Below, piece after piece: positions 1-4,699 of a stretch of DNA of 5,340 nucleotides. The notes below the pieces were generated by a model. It was not told where the DNA came from. It did not search any database and was given only the letters and a program-made list of their open reading frames with translations. A program made the translations under genes and the position numbers. Numbering within the stretch: position 1 is the first letter of the stretch; each line of letters opens with the position of its first letter. Source of the stretch: Spirochaeta sp. (GTDB lineage Bacteria > Spirochaetota > Spirochaetia > Sphaerochaetales > Sphaerochaetaceae). Where the stretch lies: assembly GCA_020054965.1 (NCBI GenBank), contig JAIMZO010000127.1, forward strand, positions 1 through 5,340. Direction: 5' to 3'.

Positions 1-662
1 GCATCGCGGATGGCTTGCACTTGAGGGAGAATCAAACGACCCTTGGGAGCGCCTAGATCGATGGGCACAATACACACAACGAGTGGGTGTTCTTGCTGGG
101 AAGGAATCAAATCTCCCAACAACGGAGGACTGTGAAGAAATGTATCAGGACAAAGAGCAATGAGTGTGTGTTTGAACTCGTTGATGAACCCTTCACGGTC
201 ATGTCCCTTTGCAGAGCAACACAGCAGGTGACTGGAAATCTCTTTGCATTTCGCAAGAAACGATGAAGATGGCGTACAAAGATCCACCTTGTTTACCACA
301 AGAACCATGGGAATTCGATACTGCCTGAAATGGGCAACCAATGCATCTTCAAACTCGGTCCATACATTGCCCTCAAGAAGAATCAAGGCAATGTCGATGG
401 AACCAAGCTTTTTCATAGTCCGTCTTACCCGCTCTTTTCCCAATTGGGAGAGGTCATCAATACCGGCTGTATCAAGAAAGACCACAGGACCGATTGGGGA
501 GAGCTCCATCCTCTTGGTGACAACATCGGTGGTTGTTCCCGGTATTGCAGAGGTTATGGAGGTGTTCTGTCCCGTAATCATGTTTAGGAGACTGGACTTG
601 CCGGTGTTGGTTCTTCCACAAATACCAATACGCAACAAGAGTGAATTTGGTGTGTTATGCAT
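1..662 (-). CDS. hydF: HydF, [FeFe]-hydrogenase maturation GTPase (3' end outside window)
   Basis: HydF is the cytoplasmic GTPase and scaffold that receives the diiron CO/CN precursor made with HydG and HydE and delivers it to apo-[FeFe]-hydrogenase. The 220 visible residues cover the GTPase domain and the start of the dimerisation domain. Seen directly: P-loop GRTNTGKS (16-23), switch I region PGTTTD (41-46), DTAG (64-67), NKVD (124-127) and SAK (150-152). The stretch IVPIDLGAPKGRLILPQV (198-215) opens the dimerisation domain and is typical of HydF rather than of Era or Der/EngA GTPases. The C-terminal FeS-binding domain with its conserved cysteines lies beyond the left edge and cannot be checked. 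The start is the ATG at 662, preceded by AAGGAAC 4 nt upstream; an ATG a little further upstream is in another frame and soon hits a stop. It follows hydG by 24 nt, so it is probably co-transcribed. No disruption is seen in the visible part. Confidence 0.95.
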   Translation of the reverse strand, partial: MHNTPNSLLLRIGICGRTNTGKSSLLNMITGQNTSITSAIPGTTTDVVTKRMELSPIGPVVFLDTAGIDDLSQLGKERVRRTMKKLGSIDIALILLEGNVWTEFEDALVAHFRQYRIPMVLVVNKVDLCTPSSSFLAKCKEISSHLLCCSAKGHDREGFINEFKHTLIALCPDTFLHSPPLLGDLIPSQQEHPLVVCIVPIDLGAPKGRLILPQVQAIRD

Positions 663-666
663 TACT

Positions 667-673
667 GTTCCTT
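667..673 (-). promoter_or_regulatory. hydF ribosome binding site
   Basis: AAGGAAC on the minus strand, 4 nt before the hydF ATG at 662. It decides the start. The same heptamer precedes hydG, which suggests matched translation of the two maturases. Confidence 0.75.
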
Positions 674-686
674 GCGCAATCCATGC

Positions 687-2198
687 CTAGAAATAAAGGT
701 CCCGTACGCCATGTTTTATCTGGTCGTGGTTCGATAAGAATTTCGTAAAGGTTGCTTGCGGAAAATCTTGGGGTACCCGCTTTCGGATCTCTTCTATTTC
801 TTTCTGGATGAGCGCCTCCCCGATTTTTTTTGTCTGTTCTGAAGCAAAATCCTCAAGCCATTCCTGGAACGTGAGCACTGCATTCAGCTTACAGAAACAC
901 CCCTCTTTGCCGCTTTTGAGAAGCCCCATGATTTTGTCTCCGGTGCGCCCACAACGGTATCCAGCGGTACAAAATGAGGTGATATGATTCCGTAAGGCTA
1001 GCTTCTGGATTACTTGGTCCAAGCTGCTGGTATCGTTGAGCATAAACTGTTCTCGTTCAGCTATCTGGTCTTTTCTATACGTATCGGCATAATCTCCAAT
1101 GCCGATTTTGCTTTCTGCATCGCGTTGCGTACACATATCAATAACAGAGTCCATGATCTGGGGAGTCTCTCTATTGGTAATAATCATACCAGCATATGGT
1201 ATCGCAAGACGAAGGACAGCAATGAGATGGGCGAAATCGGCATCATTTACTTGGTGACGGATATGATCAAGGTTGGTACCTACTGCAGGGGTCAACCGGG
1301 GGAAAGAGACCGTATGAGGCCCGATGTGGTACATGCGCTCAAGATCCCTGGCATGTGCAACCAATCCCATGACCTCGAATTTCCAATCATACAGCCCAAA
1401 GAGGGCTCCTATGGCTACATCATCAATTCCTGCATCCATAGCCCTGTGAAGTGCATACAGTCTCCATCGATAGTTCCCTTTCAGCGTATCGGCAGGATGT
1501 ACCTTGTGATAGGTTTCATGATGATACGTTTCTTGAAACACCTGGAAGGTGCCTATTCCAGCTTCTTGGAGTTTTTTCAGGTCACGAATCGGTAATGGGG
1601 CGGCATTTACATTCACCCTTCTGATTTCTCCCATGCCGCTGCGTACGGGGACTTTCACCTCATAGATTGTTCTCATGGTCTCTGCGATGTAATCTGCATC
1701 GGTTTCAGGATGCTCCCCAAAGACGACAATCAATCGCTTATGCCCAATAATACCGGCAAGAACGCGGGTTTCTTCCCGTATTTCATCCATGGTCAGTACT
1801 TTTCGGATTACTGATGGATTGTCACTTTTGAATCCACAATAGGCACATCGATTGACACATTTACTGCCACAATAGAGGGGAGCGAATGTGACCACCCGGT
1901 TATCGTATACCTTTTTCTTGATTTCCTTTGCAGCCTGAGCTATTTCATTTCTCATGTCGGGGTCTGATACTTGTAGCAGTGCAGCAACATCATCATCAGA
2001 CATGAGCTCAATGGAGTAGGCTTTTGCAATAATCTCCCGGATGCGTGAAGGATCTGTTTTGGTATTCTTCTCTAATGTTGTATAGATTTGTTGCTCATCA
2101 ATGAAATCTTTTCCATCAACAAGATACCGGTCTATTTCATCTTGGGATATAAGTTGTTCTTTCCATTCTTTGATGCTTTGTGTTGTATGTGTGTTCAT
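687..2198 (-). CDS. hydG: HydG, radical SAM tyrosine lyase for H-cluster assembly (divergent form)
   Basis: HydG cleaves L-tyrosine by radical SAM chemistry, releasing p-cresol, and converts dehydroglycine to the CO and cyanide ligands of the [FeFe]-hydrogenase H-cluster. The protein is 503 aa. The radical SAM cluster motif CVNRCAYC gives CX3CX2C at C114, C118 and C121, with an extra C110 just before it. Other HydG-like blocks are IGHKRL (151-156), EIRRVNVNAA (191-200), FQETYHHETYHKVHP (221-235), GIDDVAIGALFGLYDW (257-272) and GPHTVSFPRLTPA (293-305). In the C-terminal domain the family motif CX2CX22C appears as C410-T-A-G413 ... C436: the second Cys is Gly, and C416 and C434 are extra. The usual ALEAGE stretch after HKRL reads IVVFGE here. 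The start at 2198 is chosen because AAGGAAC lies 5 nt upstream; the longer in-frame start at 2300 would overlap the preceding gene by about 90 nt. It lies between the TM1266-type gene (10 nt) and hydF (24 nt). A ThiH-like paralogue is less likely given hydF and the regulator alongside. Confidence 0.9.
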   Translation of the reverse strand: MNTHTTQSIKEWKEQLISQDEIDRYLVDGKDFIDEQQIYTTLEKNTKTDPSRIREIIAKAYSIELMSDDDVAALLQVSDPDMRNEIAQAAKEIKKKVYDNRVVTFAPLYCGSKCVNRCAYCGFKSDNPSVIRKVLTMDEIREETRVLAGIIGHKRLIVVFGEHPETDADYIAETMRTIYEVKVPVRSGMGEIRRVNVNAAPLPIRDLKKLQEAGIGTFQVFQETYHHETYHKVHPADTLKGNYRWRLYALHRAMDAGIDDVAIGALFGLYDWKFEVMGLVAHARDLERMYHIGPHTVSFPRLTPAVGTNLDHIRHQVNDADFAHLIAVLRLAIPYAGMIITNRETPQIMDSVIDMCTQRDAESKIGIGDYADTYRKDQIAEREQFMLNDTSSLDQVIQKLALRNHITSFCTAGYRCGRTGDKIMGLLKSGKEGCFCKLNAVLTFQEWLEDFASEQTKKIGEALIQKEIEEIRKRVPQDFPQATFTKFLSNHDQIKHGVRDLYF

Positions 2199-2203
2199 AA
2201 TAA

Positions 2204-2210
2204 GTTCCTT
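2204..2210 (-). promoter_or_regulatory. hydG ribosome binding site overlapping the upstream stop codon
   Basis: AAGGAAC lies 5 nt before the hydG ATG at 2198. Its first two bases are also the last two of the TAA stop codon (2209-2211) of the preceding gene. This fixes the hydG start at 2198 and suggests that ribosomes finishing the regulator gene can re-initiate on hydG. Confidence 0.75.
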
Positions 2211-2460
2211 ATAGTTTTGCAAGGGTTGATTTAACCGTAACACCTTCGATACGTCCCAGTTTTCCTGTAAGTGCACCGATCTGATCGGTTGATGCATCAA
2301 CTATGAGGGTTATTATGTTAAGATTTCGTTCTCGATAGGGTAGCCCAATTCTCCCTAGGATTATTGATCCATATTGTGTGAATATGTCATTGACTTTGCA
2401 GGCAACGGTGTCACGCTCTTTAATAATGATTGCAATAACACCAACTGATCGACTTTCCAT
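2209..2460 (-). CDS. TM1266-type putative [FeFe]-hydrogenase system regulator, ACT-like fold
   Basis: This 83-aa protein belongs by recognition to the small TM1266 family, often called 'iron-only hydrogenase system regulator' because it sits beside hydrogenase maturation genes and its fold resembles the ACT-like C-terminal domain of NikR. The visible pattern fits: SVGVIAIIIKERD (5-17), then YGSIILGRIGLPYRER (30-45), then IITLIVDASTDQIGALTGKLGR (49-70 as a block) and EGVTVKSTL (72-80). There is no helix-turn-helix or other DNA-binding part, so direct DNA binding is unproven; a sensing or partner-binding role is equally possible. The start at 2460 has AAGGAAGG 9 nt upstream and gives a length usual for the family. 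A longer in-frame start at 2532 would add 24 residues with no family resemblance and was not used. It is the first gene of the hyd operon, 10 nt ahead of hydG. Confidence 0.88.
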   Translation of the reverse strand: MESRSVGVIAIIIKERDTVACKVNDIFTQYGSIILGRIGLPYRERNLNIITLIVDASTDQIGALTGKLGRIEGVTVKSTLAKL

Positions 2461-2537
2461 GGCCTTATACCTTCCTTGCAAGAAATTATAGCGATACTCC
2501 ATGAGTACCAAAATCCTGCAGAAAGGTTGCACACACT

Positions 2538-2573
2538 ATTTCTTCTACCTGACAAGAAAAACAGGTAAAGAAT
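2538..2573 (-). promoter_or_regulatory. Hairpin in the hyd operon leader
   Basis: TACCTG (2546-2551) and CAGGTA (2562-2567) are perfect inverted arms around a 10-nt loop. The stem extends outward: TTCTT (2540-2544) pairs with AAGAA (2568-2572) after a one-base bulge, giving about 11 pairs. In the hyd transcript the loop carries a run of U but no U tract follows the stem, so it does not look like an intrinsic terminator. It starts about 78 nt before the first start codon. It could be a stabilising or processing stem, or a protein site on DNA. Confidence 0.35.
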
Positions 2574-2585
2574 ACACAGCGCTGT

Positions 2586-2677
2586 CTATTGTGACCTTGG
2601 CTTCAGAACACCCAAGTGAACCTGACCGCAGGCAATAGGGAAAGATGAGGCTTCATCTTTTCCCATACGGGTGAAGC
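2586..2677 (-). promoter_or_regulatory. Candidate structured 5' leader of the hyd operon
   Basis: Read as minus-strand RNA, this stretch can form a nested set of helices. The first is a hairpin of 11 pairs with one bulge (2638-2648 with 2653-2664, loop AGCC). It abuts a three-way junction: CUAUUG/CAAUAG (2638-2633 with 2591-2586) encloses CCUG/CAGG (2632-2629 with 2624-2621) and CUUGG/CCAAG (2616-2612 with 2600-2596). The loop of the last arm contains UGAAG (2605-2601), which can pair with CUUCA at 2676-2672 as a pseudoknot. The heptamer TGAAGCC occurs twice (2655-2649 and 2605-2599), so both copies can compete for that partner. I do not recognise a named riboswitch class. Pairing was done by eye, and short helices do occur by chance. 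Confidence 0.3.
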
Positions 2678-2690
2678 ATAGCACTTCTGT

Positions 2691-2707
2691 TTTATTATTA
2701 CAATAAA
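2691..2707. promoter_or_regulatory. AT-rich inverted repeat TTTATT-N5-AATAAA, possible operator
   Basis: Perfect 6-bp arms (2691-2696 and 2702-2707) around ATTAC. On the minus strand it overlaps TGTAATAAT (2702-2694), a one-mismatch extended -10 box that could start the hyd transcript. No good -35 is seen at the right distance, so both the promoter and the operator are tentative. Confidence 0.3.
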
Positions 2708-2708
2708 C

Positions 2709-2730
2709 ATTTATAGATAAAAGTATAAAT
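2709..2730. promoter_or_regulatory. AT-rich inverted repeat ATTTATA-N8-TATAAAT, possible operator
   Basis: Perfect 7-bp arms (2709-2715 and 2724-2730) separated by GATAAAAG make a 22-bp dyad, the size expected for a dimeric repressor or activator site. It lies between the two divergent transcription units, upstream of the rightward -10 box, and could also hold TATAAA-like -10 elements for the leftward unit. AT-rich DNA makes such dyads by chance, so confidence is modest. Confidence 0.35.
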
Positions 2731-2759
2731 AGTATTGCATGCCCTGCTTGTTTATCCCC

Positions 2760-2768
2760 TGCTATACT
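2760..2768 (+). promoter_or_regulatory. Extended -10 promoter of the oxidoreductase remnant
   Basis: TGCTATACT matches the extended -10 pattern TGnTATAAT with one mismatch, about 32 nt before the ATG at 2801. TTGCAT (2735-2740) is the nearest -35-like hexamer but is 22 nt away, too far for a standard pair; an extended -10 does not need one. GAAGG (2787-2791) is the ribosome binding site, 9 nt before the ATG. Confidence 0.45.
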
Positions 2769-2800
2769 TTCAGCAATTTTTGCCTTGAAGGTATTACCAG

Positions 2801-4372
2801 ATGGCTGAACACAGAGACATCATCATCGTTGGTGCAGGTATTTCTGGACTGACTGCAGCAACCTCACTCGCCATGCGGGGGCACTCGGTATTGCTTCTGG
2901 AGAAGGGAAAGGTACCTGGAGGGCTGGTGAACTCCTTCACCCGAGAGGGGTTCCTTTTCGATGGGGAGTGAGAGCCCTGGAGAATGCCGGCATGCTCAAG
3001 CCCATGCTACAGGAGTTGGAGATTGATCTTCCGCTTCTGCCAAGCAATGTTTCTCTCGGTGTTGAGGATACGATCATCAATGCAAATTCCAAGGGTAGCC
3101 TGGAAGCATATAAGAATCTTCTCCTGGAGCTCTATCCTGAGAGCAGGGATGATGTAGCTAAGGTCATCGGCAAGTTCGATGTGTATATGCAGGTTCTCTT
3201 TGGGAGTGACAGTCCATTCTTCAAGGATGCAAAGCGGAATCTTCCCTACTATCTCACCACGTTCCCTCTCTGGTTTATCCGCTTCCTCGCAACAGGGGCA
3301 GCGATTATGCGCATGCGAATGCCGATGGAGCAGTTCCTCTCAGGCCTTCTTGAGGATAAAGCCCTCATCGATATTGTCTCCCAATATTTCTTCAAGAAGA
3401 CTCCTGCCTTCTTCGCCATGAGTTACTTCTCCCTCTATCCTGATTACTTCCATCCAAAGGGAGGGGTAGGCAGTATTCCCAAGGCTTTGACTGAGCGCCT
3501 CGAATCGCTTGGCTCAGAGGTGAGGACGGAGACTGAGGTGACTCATGTGGATGCATTCGGTAAGACGCTCACCGATGGGAAGGGGAATGAGTACAGCTAC
3601 GATAAACTTATCTGGTGTGCCGATCTTAAGCATCTCTACCGGATGGTCTCCTTAGAGGGTTTTGCCGAGAAGGAGATGAGTGGAATTGCCAGAGAGCAGG
3701 AGAAAGTGCTCTCCAGCCATGGGGCAGAGTCGGTGTTTACCCTCTTCCTTGCAGTGGACTTGCCTCCTTCGTACTTTGCAGGAATTTCAGAGGGACATTT
3801 CTTCTATACCCCGTCAAAGCAAGGCCTTGGGGAACTCAACCACTCTGAGCTTGCTGCCATACTGGAAGGATGGGAGGATCTGGACAGGGAAGCCTTCTAT
3901 ACCTGGCTCTCTGCATTCTGTCGCTTGAATACCTATCCCTGTGCTTAATGACAGCAGTGCAGCCCCAGAGGGAAAGAGTGGACTCATTGTCAGTTTCCTC
4001 TTTGACTATGAACTTACACGAAGAATTGAAAAAGGCCGTTGGTATGAGGAGTTTGAAAACCGTATCAAGGAGATGATGATTGCCTCGCTTTCTACTTCGG
4101 TCTATCCTCAGCTGGAAGAACATATCATGTTCTCGTTTACCGCGAGCCCTCTGAGTATTGAGAGAAATATTCACAGCAGTGAAGGCGCTATTGTCGGCTG
4201 GTCATTTGAACAGGATATTCCCATAGAGGCAGGCATGCTCAATATGAAGAAGGCTGTTCTTACCCCCATCTATGATGTCTATCGTGCAGGGCAGTGGACG
4301 GTCAGCCCGGCTGGCCTTCCTACGTGTATCATGACCGCAAGGATGGCTGCAGACTTGGTGCATACCAGATGA
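2801..4372 (+). pseudogene. Broken phytoene desaturase/retinol saturase-like FAD oxidoreductase
   Basis: The encoded protein resembles the CrtI-like FAD oxidoreductases (COG1233 type), which oxidise or saturate polyene or other lipid substrates; the real substrate cannot be told. Fragment 1 starts at ATG 2801 and has the dinucleotide-binding motif GAGISG (11-16), an acidic strand end LLLEK (31-35) and PGGL (39-42). It ends at TGA 2969-2971 after FDGE. Restoring one G in the GGGG run at 2963-2966 gives FDGGVRALENAG and opens the next frame, which runs to TAA 3946-3948. A third segment, back in the first frame, gives IPVLNDSSAAP from about 3935 and ends at TGA 4370-4372. It carries the C-terminal FAD-binding block AGQWTVSPAGLPT. 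The repaired protein would be about 525 aa, near the family length. All family blocks are otherwise intact, so the damage is recent or, at the G run, could be a sequence error. It is transcribed away from the hyd operon. Confidence 0.85.
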
Positions 4373-4514
4373 GCATGATCTGGTTGTTCTCATCCCAGGA
4401 AGTTCCTTTTTGTTCACATATGAGCAGTAGCAGACAGACTCTGAGAAACAGTGATGCTCCCTGGGCAGGGTAAGCCTGTATGCTGCCATGACGAAAAATT
4501 GGAAATGTGTTTTC

Positions 4515-4567
4515 ATCCATACACGAGACCAAGAGGCCTTGCTCCATGAAGGTAGAGTTGTATGGAT
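4515..4567. repeat. 9-bp inverted repeat, 35-nt spacer
   Basis: ATCCATACA (4515-4523) and TGTATGGAT (4559-4567) are perfect inverted copies. Inside the spacer CAAG-AGGC-CTTG can form a small inner stem. It could be an RNA stem-loop, a protein site, or the trace of a lost element; no target duplication or transposase was found. Confidence 0.35.
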
Positions 4568-4629
4568 ATGGTATTATAGGATCGTAAATAAATCACTAAT
4601 CTTTGTTTTTGTATAAAAATAAGGTTGAC

Positions 4630-4679
4630 AGGGTACCCTTTATACAAGAAGGTGGAATCATTCTTAGAATGAAAATTCC
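4630..4679 (+). promoter_or_regulatory. Palindrome and leader hairpin before the last gene
   Basis: A perfect 10-bp palindrome AGGGTACCCT (4630-4639) directly follows TTGACA (4625-4630). A hairpin follows: CATTC (4659-4663) pairs with GAATG (4667-4671) around TTA, and GGAAT (4654-4658) pairs with ATTCC (4675-4679) across a 3-nt bulge. The hairpin ends 4 nt before the AAAGGAG site, so it could affect translation; the palindrome could be a repressor site. TATACA at 4641 is only 10 nt from TTGACA, too close to form a standard promoter with it. Confidence 0.35.
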
Positions 4680-4683
4680 CTGT

Positions 4684-4690
4684 AAAGGAG
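4684..4690 (+). promoter_or_regulatory. Ribosome binding site of the last gene
   Basis: AAAGGAG lies 9 nt before ATG 4700 and is a strong match to the Shine-Dalgarno consensus. It supports the start and shows that the following open frame is a real gene. Confidence 0.8.
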
Positions 4691-4699
4691 TAATTGCCG

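Larger units (their letters stand above)
2461..2800. other. Divergent intergenic region, 340 nt
   Basis: No coding region is supported here. It separates the leftward hyd operon from the rightward oxidoreductase remnant and must hold promoters for both. It contains, left to right: the ribosome binding site of the TM1266-type gene (2470-2477), a hairpin (2538-2573), a perfect 10-bp palindrome ACAGCGCTGT (2576-2585), a possible folded leader (2586-2677), an AT-rich stretch with two inverted repeats (2691-2730), and an extended -10 box (2760-2768). Confidence 0.8.
4373..4699. other. Gene-free stretch, 327 nt
   Basis: I see no supported gene on either strand; the open frames here lack ribosome binding sites and family resemblance. 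It contains a 9-bp inverted repeat with a 35-nt spacer (4515-4567), a TTGACA -35-like hexamer (4625-4630) without a well-spaced -10, a palindrome AGGGTACCCT (4630-4639), and a hairpin just before the next gene (4654-4679). No convincing terminator follows the oxidoreductase remnant: AGGAAGTTCCT followed by TTTT near 4400 is too short to form a stable stem. Confidence 0.7.

Noticed and set aside
244..690. 148-codon open frame opposite hydF on the plus strand
   Set aside because: It is a shadow of the HydF GTPase domain, whose motifs are all on the minus strand.
1014..1595. 193-codon open frame opposite hydG on the plus strand
   Set aside because: It is fully antisense to a well-supported gene, has no ribosome binding site I can see, and no recognisable family.
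2199..2300. Longer HydG start giving 34 more residues
   Set aside because: It would overlap the TM1266-type gene, has no family resemblance, and the ATG at 2198 has its own AAGGAAC site.
2461..2532. Longer start for the TM1266-type gene giving 24 more residues
   Set aside because: The family is about 80 aa and the ATG at 2460 has AAGGAAGG upstream; the extension shows no family pattern.
2590..2628. Minus-strand GGTCAGGTTC ... AGCCAAGGTCA resembling the SRP (4.5S) RNA core
   Set aside because: The GGAA tetraloop and the AGCAG side of the conserved internal loop are missing, so the likeness is coincidental.
2960..2971. Programmed -1 frameshift at the GGGG run
   Set aside because: A second, unrelated frame break downstream would still prevent a full-length protein, and no stimulatory structure was evident.
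4396..4416. AGGAAGTTCCTTTTT as a terminator after the oxidoreductase remnant
   Set aside because: The palindrome leaves almost no loop and only 3-4 stable pairs, so it would not be an effective intrinsic terminator.
4375..4473. 32-codon plus-strand open frame after the remnant
   Set aside because: No Shine-Dalgarno site and no recognisable content.
4202..4547. Two minus-strand open frames (104 and 72 codons) near the end of the oxidoreductase remnant
   Set aside because: They overlap the remnant or non-coding DNA, lack ribosome binding sites and look like low-quality random translation.
4625..4646. TTGACA plus TATACA as a promoter
   Set aside because: The spacer is only 10 nt, too short for a sigma-70 type promoter.
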